Source: Acinetobacter bohemicus ANC 3994 (GTDB lineage: Bacteria > Pseudomonadota > Gammaproteobacteria > Pseudomonadales > Moraxellaceae). From it: 64,000 bases of DNA. The stretch spans positions 672,191-736,190 of the forward strand of contig NZ_KB849176.1 in the NCBI RefSeq assembly GCF_000367925.1, read 5' to 3'. Made by a program: the position numbers and the translations under genes. Position 1 is the stretch's first letter, and each line of letters starts with the position of its first letter. Shown piece by piece: positions 43,346-52,242 of the stretch. The notes under the pieces were generated by a model. It searched no databases. It saw nothing but the letters and a program-made list of their open reading frames with translations, and was not told the origin of the DNA.

Positions 43346-44416
43346 ATGATGAGTATGATCACTGATTTGCAAAAAAATATGGATGATACTCTTGGGAGTC
43401 AAGTGCTTGTAGGACTTGTTAAGCATTTCCTTGAGCATGCAACCTTTTTTGGCATCAATAGAAAGGAGCTTCTTTTACAAGGCGGTTTGACTGAAGAACA
43501 ATTAGGTGATTCAAACCAGTGTATTCCACTCAGCTATTTTGAAAAGGCCATTTCATATACGTATAATGTTTGTAAAAACCCATTGGTTTCTTTAAGTTTT
43601 TCTAAAAAAATGGATTCAACTGCTTATGGTGTTTTAGGGCACCTCGTCCCTTTATCTGCGACCTTAAGTAAAGCAATTTATACCTTAAAAGAATTCCAAC
43701 CCTTAATTGGCTGTATCGGCGATATTTCTATTCAAACAGAATCCGATATCGTGTATTGGAAATGGAAATGCAGGTCTAAAGATCCAATTTTTATTCGTTG
43801 TGGGACAGAATACAATTTGGCTTGGTGGGTCAGTTTGGTCAGATTGGTTCGCGATGACGGTTATTCTGTACTAAAAGCAGTTCATTTTACCCATACTTTG
43901 GCTGCACCGGAATTACAAAAAACCTATGATGAATTCTTTGGATGTCCTGTCTATTTTGACCAAAAAGAAGCGGCTTTGTTATTACTGCCTAAGTCACTCA
44001 ATATGACATTAAAAACAGCAAATTCTGGACTGTATGACAGTGTTAAAATATTTGCTCAGAAATTGCTGGAACAACAAAAAGTTGAACAAACCTTTACTGA
44101 GCAGGTCAGAGCACAAATTTATTTATTGCTGCATCAACAACGATTATCGCGTGAAAATGTTGCAGAACAGTTGGCCGTTAATGTCAGAACGTTAAGCAGA
44201 AAATTACATCAAGAAGAAAATGCCTACAGTAAAATTTTAGATCAAGTTCGATTTGAGTTAGCTGAAAATTATTTAGTGAACTATCAGCATTCAGTTGCAT
44301 TTATTTCGAAGGCACTTGGTTTTTATACCAGTCACTCATTTATTACATGGTTTAGACTGCAAACAAATTTAACCCCAACTCAATATCGTAAAAAATTAAA
44401 TAATTCAAATATATAG
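43346..44416 (+). CDS. AraC-family transcriptional regulator
   Basis: A 356-residue regulator. The N-terminal two-thirds is the arabinose-binding-like Arabinose_bd domain typical of the OruR/ArgR-like group (FFGINRKELLLQGGL; LGHLVPLSATLSKAI). The C-terminal 100 residues contain two helix-turn-helix motifs: LSRENVAEQLAVNVRTLSRKLHQE and SVAFISKALGFYTSHSFITWFRLQTNLTPTQYRK. No obvious ligand. It may control the lipoprotein encoded 270 bp downstream. ATG 43346 or the nearby 43349/43355 ATGs are alternative starts. Confidence 0.9.
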   Translation: MMSMITDLQKNMDDTLGSQVLVGLVKHFLEHATFFGINRKELLLQGGLTEEQLGDSNQCIPLSYFEKAISYTYNVCKNPLVSLSFSKKMDSTAYGVLGHLVPLSATLSKAIYTLKEFQPLIGCIGDISIQTESDIVYWKWKCRSKDPIFIRCGTEYNLAWWVSLVRLVRDDGYSVLKAVHFTHTLAAPELQKTYDEFFGCPVYFDQKEAALLLLPKSLNMTLKTANSGLYDSVKIFAQKLLEQQKVEQTFTEQVRAQIYLLLHQQRLSRENVAEQLAVNVRTLSRKLHQEENAYSKILDQVRFELAENYLVNYQHSVAFISKALGFYTSHSFITWFRLQTNLTPTQYRKKLNNSNI

Positions 44417-44435
44417 CCGTTTTTATGGCTATTTT
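44413..44435 (+). terminator. Weak terminator at the end of the AraC-type gene
   Basis: ATAGCC (44413-44418) / GGCTAT (44427-44432) with an 8-nt loop and a short TTTT; it overlaps the stop codon. The rest of the spacer up to 44690 holds no other feature I recognise. Confidence 0.5.
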
Positions 44436-44738
44436 GGTCGGTTTTTAAAATACGCTGTCCTAAATTCGAAACCCTATGACTCAGAAGCGTTATTTTTTTA
44501 TTCTTCGTTCAGAATATTATCGAAAGAATGATCAGATAGATTCTCTAAAAAATTCATTGTGTGTGAAAAATTAGATGATCTATTTTGATTTGGTTTTTTG
44601 TTAAACCTGTTTCTTACCGTATTTGGTCAGCAGGAAAGGGAATATCGATAAAAATTACTCAATATGGCTGTAAGAGAATAAATAGCCGGCTTGCCTCATT
44701 TACATGAAGTTGCTATGAGTAAACGTCAAGGAAAAGAT

Positions 44739-46436
44739 ATGAAAATTCATCAAGTTTATAAACATTCTCTAGGTCTTATTTTACTTAGTTTTGCGGTTAC
44801 AGGTTGTGGCAGTGATCAAGACAGTGTCTCCAGTACACTTCCTGAAGTGGAACAGACATGCCCAACGGTCATGGATGAAACACTATTTGCAGATGCCACA
44901 GCTTTAGAAAAATTGGTACAGGTCGGGCCAGAACTTGCTCAGTTACGCTCTACAGGAAGTCAGGCTCATAATCAATTGATTGACTGGATTGAAGTCGAAG
45001 CAAAAAAAATACCGGGTATGCAAATACAATCGGATAGTTATGAAATTGAGCGCTGGCAACCCACTATAGAAGCTGAAAATGGCAAGGGACGTAGCTTATC
45101 ACGCTCGGGGAGTCTATCCGTCAATGGTCAGGACATTCCGATTGCTGGAGCAGTGCCATATTCATTAGGAACATCAGATGCAGGCAATACAGGTCAGTTG
45201 GTTTACTTAGCCCGTAATCAGCCAATTACTGCCGAGCATAAGGGGAAAATTATTGTGCGTGAAATTCCAACCGCTCAAGATCCTGTTTATGCAAATATGG
45301 TTGCTCCGCCCTACACATTCTTATTTCAATTTGCAAAATATTTAAGTTCAGCCCTAAAGGATCTTCAAAAACAACGATATGATAAGCCATTTTTAGCTGG
45401 CGAATTAATGAATCAAGATTTGATTGCTGCTGGAAAAGTTGGAGCTGCGGGGCTTATTTTGGGTTTTGATGTACCACGAGAGCAAGTGAAAGACTACTTT
45501 GACCCGCATAATGGGTTGCATTATCGACTTCCGGCTGTTTTCTTGGGATCGGATGAGTTTGCCGAGATTAAAGCATTAGCCGTAAGTACAAAGGATGCAC
45601 GTATCGTTGTTCAAGCAGAGCGAGACAAAGTCATGACTCGCAACTTAATTGCAACCTTACCGGGAATGAGTGAGGAAAAAGTAGTTTTTGTTGCCAATAC
45701 AGATGGCAACACTTGGGTACAGGAAAATGGGGTCGGAGGTATGGTGGCTTTGGCACAATATTTTGCCAAGTTACCTTTAAAGTGCCGACCTAAAACCTAT
45801 GAGTTTGCTTTTAATACAGGACATCTGCATATGTCTAAAGAAGGCACTTTTCGATATATGCAAAAACTAAATGAAGAATATAAAGCGAAAAAGGTGAGTT
45901 TTGTTTTTGCTGTGGAACATTTGGGAACACGTGAAATAATTGCAAAACCGAGACTAGATGGTGGTTTTGGTCGGACTTTGGAATTTTCTGGTAGAGCAGA
46001 GCCGCAAGCTTGGTTTGTTGCTGAAGATCATCTTTTAATGCAGACAGTAGCAATTGAAGCTGCACAAAGGCGTAATCTGCCTGCGGTCATGATTTCAACA
46101 GGTCAGGATCAACCCGTTCAGAATCGTTTACCGAAACAGTGTAATTTTGGTGGTTTAGGAAATGCATCGCATTCTGACTTGATTCCAACCATGGCCACTA
46201 TTTCAGGGCCGTGGTCACTGTGGGCACCGTCATTTGGTAAGGATGCGGTTGATTTTAATTTAATGCGAAATCAATTATTGGCAATAGGTGATTCAGTTTT
46301 ATCATTACAAAATCATAGTCAAGCTGAAATTGAAGGGCCTTATACTGCTTGGAGAATTGCTCGTGATCAGGGGAAATTAGTTTGTTCCCATTCTATTAAT
46401 AGTGGTGTCGAGGATGCACCTGCCACTATTCAGTAG
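44739..46436 (+). CDS. Lipoprotein with PA-like and divergent M28-type peptidase domains
   Basis: About 565 residues from ATG 44739 (MKIHQVYKHS), which follows AAGGA; earlier ATGs do not fit the signal peptide. Lipobox AVTGC gives an anchored lipoprotein. Residues about 140-270 resemble a PA-type inserted domain. From about residue 300 an M28-like core is seen, VVFVANTDGNTWVQENGVGGMVALAQYF, but the usual zinc ligands (H-x-D, D-N, E-E, D) appear replaced: ANTDGN for H-x-DS and TGHLHMS for GE-E-GL. It may be an inactive or rewired aminopeptidase-like protein. Family placement is by pattern, and moderate. Confidence 0.6.
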   Translation: MKIHQVYKHSLGLILLSFAVTGCGSDQDSVSSTLPEVEQTCPTVMDETLFADATALEKLVQVGPELAQLRSTGSQAHNQLIDWIEVEAKKIPGMQIQSDSYEIERWQPTIEAENGKGRSLSRSGSLSVNGQDIPIAGAVPYSLGTSDAGNTGQLVYLARNQPITAEHKGKIIVREIPTAQDPVYANMVAPPYTFLFQFAKYLSSALKDLQKQRYDKPFLAGELMNQDLIAAGKVGAAGLILGFDVPREQVKDYFDPHNGLHYRLPAVFLGSDEFAEIKALAVSTKDARIVVQAERDKVMTRNLIATLPGMSEEKVVFVANTDGNTWVQENGVGGMVALAQYFAKLPLKCRPKTYEFAFNTGHLHMSKEGTFRYMQKLNEEYKAKKVSFVFAVEHLGTREIIAKPRLDGGFGRTLEFSGRAEPQAWFVAEDHLLMQTVAIEAAQRRNLPAVMISTGQDQPVQNRLPKQCNFGGLGNASHSDLIPTMATISGPWSLWAPSFGKDAVDFNLMRNQLLAIGDSVLSLQNHSQAEIEGPYTAWRIARDQGKLVCSHSINSGVEDAPATIQ

Positions 46437-46480
46437 CAGATTGAAAGTGTAGAAAATAAATAAAATGATTTTTAAATAGT

Positions 46481-46512
46481 CTGATAAGTATGATTTAAAT
46501 CATGCTTATCAG
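46481..46512. repeat. 32-bp near-perfect palindrome
   Basis: CTGATAAG-T-ATGATTT followed by its inverted copy ending CTTATCAG; the only non-matching pair is T/G at the ninth position. There is no T run after it, so it is not a clear terminator. It separates the M28-like gene from the arsenic genes. The rest of 46437-46693 holds the arsenic promoter/operator. Confidence 0.6.
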
Positions 46513-46637
46513 GCGCCCCAGCTCTGCTAGACAAATCACCTGTAATTGAAATGGAAAGCCCCTTGAATCCAGTCTTTTTAAATTTTAACTTCATGCATTT
46601 ATTCTTCAATTAAAGATTCTATAAATATGGAATTGCA

Positions 46638-46659
46638 TATATATGGTTATTCGTATATA
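46638..46659 (+). promoter_or_regulatory. Candidate ArsR operator 1
   Basis: TATATA (46638-46643), ten bases, TATATA (46654-46659), forming an approximate palindrome about 35 bp before the arsC start. A similar site lies before arsR. ArsR sites in other bacteria are AT-rich palindromes of this sort. Confidence 0.5.
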
Positions 46660-46693
46660 AATATATCTTAAATATTCAATTGAGCCTCAGCAA

Positions 46694-47128
46694 ATGACTG
46701 CTACCGCCAAGGTAAAGATTTATCATAATCCTGATTGTGCTACATCACGTAATACGCTTGCCTTAATCTGCAATGCCAATATCGAACCTGAAGTGATTGA
46801 ATACTTGGTTAATCCGCCGTCTAAGCCAGAACTTATTCAGCTTATTGCAGATGCAGGCTTAACGGTAAGAGCGGCAATTCGTAAAAATGTTGCGCCGTAT
46901 TCTGATCTAGCGCTAGAACGTGATGATTGGACGGATGAACAGCTTTTAGATTTTATGCTGCAATATCCAATTCTGATTAATCGCCCTTTTGTAGTCACAG
47001 ATTTGGGCACTCGTTTAAGTCGTCCATCAGAACTAGTTTTAGAAATTCTGCCACTCCCACAAAAGGGCGCTTTCAGCAAAGAAGACGGTGAACAAGTGCT
47101 TGATGAAAATGGGCAGCGTTTGAAATAA
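46694..47128 (+). CDS. arsC: Arsenate reductase, glutaredoxin type
   Basis: A 144-residue ArsC. Catalytic Cys15 sits in IYHNPDCATSRN, and the RPFVVTDLGTRLSRP region carries the arginines that bind arsenate (equivalent to Arg60/94/107). It reduces arsenate to arsenite with glutathione and glutaredoxin. It is the first gene of the arsenic island, before arsR. Confidence 0.93.
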   Translation: MTATAKVKIYHNPDCATSRNTLALICNANIEPEVIEYLVNPPSKPELIQLIADAGLTVRAAIRKNVAPYSDLALERDDWTDEQLLDFMLQYPILINRPFVVTDLGTRLSRPSELVLEILPLPQKGAFSKEDGEQVLDENGQRLK

Positions 47129-47140
47129 AAATTTAATCAA

Positions 47141-47170
47141 TATATATATGAATATCTATATATCCATATG
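47141..47170 (+). promoter_or_regulatory. Candidate ArsR operator 2
   Basis: An AT palindromic tract resembling ATATATATG-N5/7-TATATA just before arsR (ATG 47186). It matches the first site in core pattern, with one base less in the spacer. Confidence 0.45.
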
Positions 47171-47185
47171 ATGGAGTGAATATAT

Positions 47186-47506
47186 ATGGACAAAATCAAT
47201 TTTTTTAAATGTTTATCTGACGAAACCCGATTCAACATTGTCATGTTGGTTGTCCAGCAGAATGAACAGTGTGTTTGTGATTTGACCGAGAAGCTACAGC
47301 TCAGTCAGCCCAAAATTTCACGTCATTTGGCTTTACTGCGTTCTTTGGGGTTGTTACAGGACAGACGTCAGGGGCAATGGGTTTATTACAGCATGAATCC
47401 AAGCTTACCGGATTGGTGCGTAGAAGTGTTGAACACACTTAAAAATGCTGAATTACAGCCAAAAATTGCAACGCCATTTCAGCAAATCAATAGTTATTGC
47501 GAGTAG
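47186..47506 (+). CDS. arsR: Arsenical-resistance repressor ArsR
   Basis: A 106-residue winged-helix repressor. The metalloid-binding pair is Cys29/Cys31 in QCVCDLTEKLQLSQPKISRHLALLRSLGLL, as in E. coli ArsR (Cys32/Cys34). The helix-turn-helix and YYSM wing segments follow. It represses the operon until arsenite/antimonite binds. Short spacing to the next gene. Confidence 0.95.
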   Translation: MDKINFFKCLSDETRFNIVMLVVQQNEQCVCDLTEKLQLSQPKISRHLALLRSLGLLQDRRQGQWVYYSMNPSLPDWCVEVLNTLKNAELQPKIATPFQQINSYCE

Positions 47507-47512
47507 AACAAG

Positions 47513-47986
47513 ATGAAATTTCTTTTTTTATGTACAGGAAATAGCTGCCGCAGCATTTTGTCTGAAGTGCTTTTTAATAGTCGTGCGCCGGAAGGTTGGA
47601 AAGCTTACAGTGCAGGTAGCAAACCATCTGGACAAGTGCATCCATTGACCATAGAAACCCTTGAAAATTTGGGTTTATCGACTGATGATCTGTGGAGCAA
47701 AACCATTGATGATTGCGAACAATATCAACCCGACGTTGTGATCACTGTATGCGATTCGGCCGCTCAAGAAGCATGCCCACTTTATTTGGGTGGTGCAATC
47801 AAAGCACATTGGGGTTTGGCTGATCCTTCACATTTGGATTTACCGAAAGAAGAAAAGCTCAAAGCATTCCAAGTCACTGTTGATCATATCAACCGTCGCT
47901 TAGATGCTTTATTGGCACTCGATACAGCGCATATGTCTCGCCCAGATTTGATTGCAGCAATTAATCAAATTTCGAATGTTGAGTAA
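47513..47986 (+). CDS. Arsenate reductase, LMW phosphatase-type (thioredoxin-linked)
   Basis: A 157-residue protein of the low-molecular-weight phosphatase fold. The N-terminal CTGNSCRS has Cys7 and Cys12; redox cysteines Cys80 and Cys88 appear in VCDSAAQEACP. This triple-Cys pattern fits thioredoxin-coupled ArsC of the pI258 type. A second, mechanistically distinct arsenate reductase next to the glutaredoxin type is often seen in Acinetobacter islands. It is followed closely by acr3. Confidence 0.9.
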   Translation: MKFLFLCTGNSCRSILSEVLFNSRAPEGWKAYSAGSKPSGQVHPLTIETLENLGLSTDDLWSKTIDDCEQYQPDVVITVCDSAAQEACPLYLGGAIKAHWGLADPSHLDLPKEEKLKAFQVTVDHINRRLDALLALDTAHMSRPDLIAAINQISNVE

Positions 47987-47990
47987 GAAA

Positions 47991-49031
47991 ATGTCTGAAA
48001 AACGCTTGTCTTTTTTAGACCGTAATCTGACGTTATGGATTTTTATTGCCATGGCATTAGGTGTTGCAATCGGAACTTTTTTTCCTCAAGCTTCTGACGC
48101 ACTGAATAAATTAAGTATCGATTCGGTGAATATTCCAATTGCGATTGGTCTTATTCTCATGATGTATCCGCCACTGGCAAAAGTGGACTATGCGACCTTG
48201 CCGCAAGTATTTAAGGATAAGAAAACACTGACTTTATCCTTAGTACAAAACTGGCTGATCGCTCCGGTACTGATGTTTGTATTGGCAATCATATTTTTGC
48301 AGAGTTATCCCGAATACATGACAGGCGTAATCCTGATTGGTTTAGCACGATGTATTGCGATGGTTCTGGTCTGGAATGGTTTGGCCTGTGGTGATAACCA
48401 ATATGTTGCAGCACTGGTCGCTTTTAACAGTATCTTTCAGATTTTGTTCTTTAGTACTTATGCTTGGCTATTCCTGACCTTTCTGCCGCCGTATTTTGGT
48501 GTAGCGTCACAAGTGATCAATGTTGATTTCTGGACCATTACCCATGCTGTTCTGGTTTATCTCGGTATTCCGTTTTTATTCGGTTTCTTAACGCGCTTAA
48601 TTTTGGTGAAACAAAAAGGCGTGGAGTGGTATCAAACCAAGTTTATTCCGAAAATCAGTCCTCTAAGTTTGATTGCTTTGCTGTTCACGGTTTTGGCAAT
48701 GTTTAGCCTAAAAGGTGCTGATGTCGTAAGCCTGCCAATGGATGTTTTACGAATTGCGATTCCTTTAACAATTTACTTTGTCTTGATGTTCTTTATTAGC
48801 TTCTTTATGAGCAAATGGATGGGCAATGATTATCCGAAGACAGCAGCAATCTCTTTTACTGCGGCTGGAAACAACTTTGAATTAGCACTTGCCGTTGCAA
48901 TCGCCACATTCGGTTTAGCTTCGCCAGTTGCTTTTACAACGGTGATTGGGCCATTGGTTGAAGTGCCTGTGCTGATTGCTTTGGTGAGCGTGTCATTGTG
49001 GTTAAGAAAAAAATACTTTAAAGAGGCCTAA
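47991..49031 (+). CDS. acr3: Arsenite efflux permease Acr3
   Basis: About 346 residues from ATG 47991 (MSEKRLSFLDRN). A 10-helix permease with the ACR3 signature GLARCIAMVLVWNGLA (conserved Cys) and FTAAGNNFELALAVAIATFG. It exports arsenite using the proton gradient. It follows the LMW ArsC after a few bases and completes the reduction-export pathway. Confidence 0.93.
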   Translation: MSEKRLSFLDRNLTLWIFIAMALGVAIGTFFPQASDALNKLSIDSVNIPIAIGLILMMYPPLAKVDYATLPQVFKDKKTLTLSLVQNWLIAPVLMFVLAIIFLQSYPEYMTGVILIGLARCIAMVLVWNGLACGDNQYVAALVAFNSIFQILFFSTYAWLFLTFLPPYFGVASQVINVDFWTITHAVLVYLGIPFLFGFLTRLILVKQKGVEWYQTKFIPKISPLSLIALLFTVLAMFSLKGADVVSLPMDVLRIAIPLTIYFVLMFFISFFMSKWMGNDYPKTAAISFTAAGNNFELALAVAIATFGLASPVAFTTVIGPLVEVPVLIALVSVSLWLRKKYFKEA

Positions 49032-49035
49032 CGCT

Positions 49036-49161
49036 ATGAATCTCCCAAATGTTGATATGAATTTGCTTGATCAGCCTACTTTGGCAAAAGTTCAAGCCAA
49101 AGAGCTGGATCATCCACCGCATATTTATCAACTGTTCACAATTCAATGGCGCTTTAATTAA
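49036..49161 (+). pseudogene. Truncated arsH
   Basis: A 41-residue reading frame starting 4 bp after acr3. NLPNVDMNLLDQPTLAKV and KELDHPPHIYQLF match the N-terminus of ArsH (NADPH-FMN oxidoreductase), which in complete form is over 220 residues. The sequence diverges after about residue 34 (TIQWRFN, stop) just before the flavin-binding motif, so the gene is cut by a junction near 49140. The remaining FMN domain is nowhere in the window. Confidence 0.7.
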
Positions 49162-49167
49162 GCCCTT

Positions 49168-50517
49168 TTAATCATTTTTTTGTACTGCTATATGCTTAAT
49201 GGTCATGACAACTATAGCAACCAGAATACTCATTCCAAATAGGGGCAAAAGAATTGCCATAATGCTTAGAACAAAAAATAGCGCTATTTTTTGTTTAAGG
49301 GCAGCCTGCGTCCAGATGATTATGCTTTGCTCTGTGAGTTGCATGGTTGTTTGTTTTAAATCAGTTCTTTTGTACCAAGCCAAATATGCATAAATAATCA
49401 TACTGCATAGCGCAAGTGCATAAATGATTAAAACGAGTTGGTTCATCCAGCCAAATAAAAGACCGATATGTGCATCGACACCCCAACGTGTCAGTTTGGC
49501 AATCAATGGATAATCTTGAAAATAAAGCTGATCTAAGACCTGATGCTGTTGCATATCAATGGCAATACTGTCTGCCTGAGTTGGCCAGCGCCGCTGAATT
49601 TCTGAAACAGTCCATGCTTGGTTTGCATCTGAAGGAGGCTTGATTTGTATTTGAGAAGCATCGACACCATGCTGCCGTGCGATTACTAAAGCAGTATCGA
49701 AATCTCCAGAAGAAATATGTGCAGTCGGATTGTGAGGAGTCATGACATGATCGCCATGATGCATCATAACTGCTGGAAGGCTCTCTGCTTTGAGCGATGT
49801 CACTAATGTCGGCGTTTGCCAACTCAGTGACTGCCGAAGCATACGAATATTTTCTCCCGCCCATTCAGACCATGTTAGGCCAGTAATCGCAATAAAGAGC
49901 AGTAGGGGAAATAAAAATAAGCCGATTGTGCTATGTTTTTGAATGAGTTTGTTGTGAATGGTTTTTTTATTTTCTAATCTTTTACGACGTTTAATCCATT
50001 GATATAAACCTGTAAAAATTAAAATGGCTAACCAACTTGCGGCTAGTTCACTATAAAAACGCCCCCAATTTCCTAATAATAAATCTCGATGCAGATGGTC
50101 AAGTGTTGTTCGAAAGGGTAATAAGCCACTTGTACCATACACAGCCAATTGACCTTTGATTTCCAGCGTATAGGGATCTACAAAGACCGCTTCATTGTCT
50201 TGCTTTAGCTTCGGATCTGAGAAAATCACCCGAGTCGTTTGATTAGGCGCTGCCGATGGGCGTACTTCTGTAATCTGTGCAGTGGATGATAAAGATTGTT
50301 TGGTTGTTTCAATTTGTTGACTCAGAGGCTGAGTTTTTGAATGGTTTTGATGATCTACATAGAGTACTTCACTGTAAATCAACTGTTCAATTTGAGGCGT
50401 GGCAGCATAAAACAGGCCAGTTAGTGCAGCAATAAAAATAAATGGAGCAATAAAAATTCCAGCATACACATGTACTAAACGGAAAAATGCTTGCCAAAAA
50501 TTAAAGTTCAAATTCAT
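49168..50517 (-). CDS. PepSY-associated membrane protein (PiuB-like)
   Basis: A 449-residue inner-membrane protein with about four helices and a large periplasmic PepSY-like region. VHVYAGIFIAPFIFIAALTGLFYAATPQIEQ is the N-terminal PepSY_TM signature; later HLHRDLLLGNWGRFYSELAASWLAI and HSTIGLFLFPLLLFIAITG are typical of the PiuB group near siderophore receptors. The 3' end abuts truncated arsH. It is likely iron-uptake related but no Fur box was seen. Confidence 0.85.
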   Translation of the reverse strand: MNLNFNFWQAFFRLVHVYAGIFIAPFIFIAALTGLFYAATPQIEQLIYSEVLYVDHQNHSKTQPLSQQIETTKQSLSSTAQITEVRPSAAPNQTTRVIFSDPKLKQDNEAVFVDPYTLEIKGQLAVYGTSGLLPFRTTLDHLHRDLLLGNWGRFYSELAASWLAILIFTGLYQWIKRRKRLENKKTIHNKLIQKHSTIGLFLFPLLLFIAITGLTWSEWAGENIRMLRQSLSWQTPTLVTSLKAESLPAVMMHHGDHVMTPHNPTAHISSGDFDTALVIARQHGVDASQIQIKPPSDANQAWTVSEIQRRWPTQADSIAIDMQQHQVLDQLYFQDYPLIAKLTRWGVDAHIGLLFGWMNQLVLIIYALALCSMIIYAYLAWYKRTDLKQTTMQLTEQSIIIWTQAALKQKIALFFVLSIMAILLPLFGMSILVAIVVMTIKHIAVQKND

Positions 50518-50958
50518 TTTCTAACGCAATTTTAGGGAGCCAATTTAAAAAGCTTACTGGATATAAAAATAGATATAAACATGTAAGGTGTTATGAAGAT
50601 TTAGAATAAAGCCATTTGGGATCACTATCGGCTATGTCATTTTCTTTAAGCTTTTGTTCATGCATAGGCCTGATCAAAGTTGTTAATGACATATCAGAGC
50701 ACATTCTAGCACGTCAAGGTGCAGAGAAAATAAAATCAAATGAGGTGTATGCTGCTGAACGGATTCCAGTAAAGCGATAGTTTCTTTAGATACGAGAACA
50801 TTTGGATGAGCTTACTTTTTTGCCGAAGATGCTGAAAAATTCTGCAATCTGTACATAAGGTAAAGAAGGATAAGACATAACATTTGTTTCAAAATACTTG
50901 TTTCAAATGACTTAAGATCGCTTTTAGTGGTTTTTTAATTATGAGTATGTGCCGATAT
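50518..50958. other. 440-bp spacer with no gene I can support
   Basis: It holds two short overlapping reading frames on opposite strands (50634-50780 plus, 48 residues; 50591-50692 minus, 33 residues, ending DPKWLYSKSS). Neither has a recognised family or ribosome-binding site. The DNA could be a decayed gene or the promoter regions of the flanking leftward genes. Confidence 0.4.
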
Positions 50959-52242
50959 CTAAAGGAGAATATGCTTATTTGTCATGGGCGGAGCAGTGGT
51001 TTCGTCATAAGGTTCGGCAATATGATAACGGTTTCGTCCTTCATTTTTGGCAAGGTATAATGCACGATCGGCTAAGCTAATCAGTTCCGAAATTTGATCA
51101 TGAGCTTGCGGTATGAGGGTTGCGATTCCTACACTAATGGTGACGTGTTCAGAAATGGGACTGGATGGATGGGGAATAGCAGCGGCCTCAATGAGCTGTA
51201 AAAGGCGTATGGTGAGTGCTTCGGCTTGCTGTTGGTCTGTCATTGGAAAAACGAGTAAGAACTCTTCTCCACCATAACGTGCAGCTAGATCATTGCTGCG
51301 TGCAGTAATCGAGTGTATGGCATCTGCAATCAATTGCAGACATTGATCACCTGCGATATGCCCAAGATGATCGTTGTAGTTTTTAAAAAAGTCGATATCG
51401 ACCATTAATATACTTAACGGTGTTTGATGTCTTAGCGCATAGCGCCACTCTTTATCAAGAACCTCATTTAAATAACGTCGATTCGCCAAACCTGTGAGTG
51501 AGTCTAATTGTGATAATAATGCCAATTGTTGCGCTTGCTGGGTTAATTCAATTTGGTTCAGTTCAATAATACAGTTTTGTAAATAATTTTCCCGATGCTG
51601 ACGGTCAATCGCATAGGTTAAAGCCATGCCTAAAAAGCTATAAAAGGTATAGGTTCTATTTAACAAGGTCCAGCCAATCTCTTGATTTGACCAAATTGAA
51701 ATAAAAATCGCAATCAGACCGCCCATCCAACAGGCAATCACTGCCGTGTAAAATCGCATACCGACAAAACTGTAAGTGATCACCACGGCATACATCATGG
51801 CTGTATGAAATAGCACATCATTTTGTGCCGTATTATTTGGATCTGCACCAATATTGGTGATAATGATAAAGGAGATGGTAATCGCGACCATGGAACCAAA
51901 ACCGGTATAATAATCGAAGTATTGATTGAATTTTTTAAAAAAAGATAAGATCCAAGCGGTGATGACAATAATGCCGACCCATGCATAATAGGTGAGCCAC
52001 TGCTGCATTATGTCATTGTTAGAAATAGTTTGATAAATACCAAAACTTAGAAATAAGTACAAAATTAATATAATTAATCCACGAAATCTAAACTCATAAG
52101 CTGCTTCATTTTTATATTGTTCTTGGTAAATGCGCTCGAGTGTTTTAGAAAAATGAACTGAGTTTAACCCCTTAGACGCAACTTGTTCAATTTGCATTCT
52201 ATTTAATGCGGTAGACCCTTTTAATTTCATGAATTTTCTCAC
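50959..52242 (-). CDS. Membrane diguanylate cyclase
   Basis: A 427-residue protein. Five to six predicted membrane helices (about residues 50-215) lead to a GGDEF domain whose active site is GGEEF in ARYGGEEFLLVFP. An RSND I-site (RxxD) lies exactly five residues upstream, so product inhibition by cyclic-di-GMP is likely. LTGLANRRYLNEVLD, VDIDFFKNYNDHLGHIAGD and the closing ISVGIATL and ADRALYLAKNEGRNRYH are standard. It makes cyclic-di-GMP. ATG alternatives at 52242 or 52230. Confidence 0.93.
   Translation of the reverse strand: MRKFMKLKGSTALNRMQIEQVASKGLNSVHFSKTLERIYQEQYKNEAAYEFRFRGLIILILYLFLSFGIYQTISNNDIMQQWLTYYAWVGIIVITAWILSFFKKFNQYFDYYTGFGSMVAITISFIIITNIGADPNNTAQNDVLFHTAMMYAVVITYSFVGMRFYTAVIACWMGGLIAIFISIWSNQEIGWTLLNRTYTFYSFLGMALTYAIDRQHRENYLQNCIIELNQIELTQQAQQLALLSQLDSLTGLANRRYLNEVLDKEWRYALRHQTPLSILMVDIDFFKNYNDHLGHIAGDQCLQLIADAIHSITARSNDLAARYGGEEFLLVFPMTDQQQAEALTIRLLQLIEAAAIPHPSSPISEHVTISVGIATLIPQAHDQISELISLADRALYLAKNEGRNRYHIAEPYDETTAPPMTNKHILL

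Noticed and set aside
50591..50780. Two short reading frames in the spacer upstream of the PepSY gene
   Set aside because: They overlap on opposite strands, are under 50 residues and show no recognisable homology; kept only as a note in the spacer entry.
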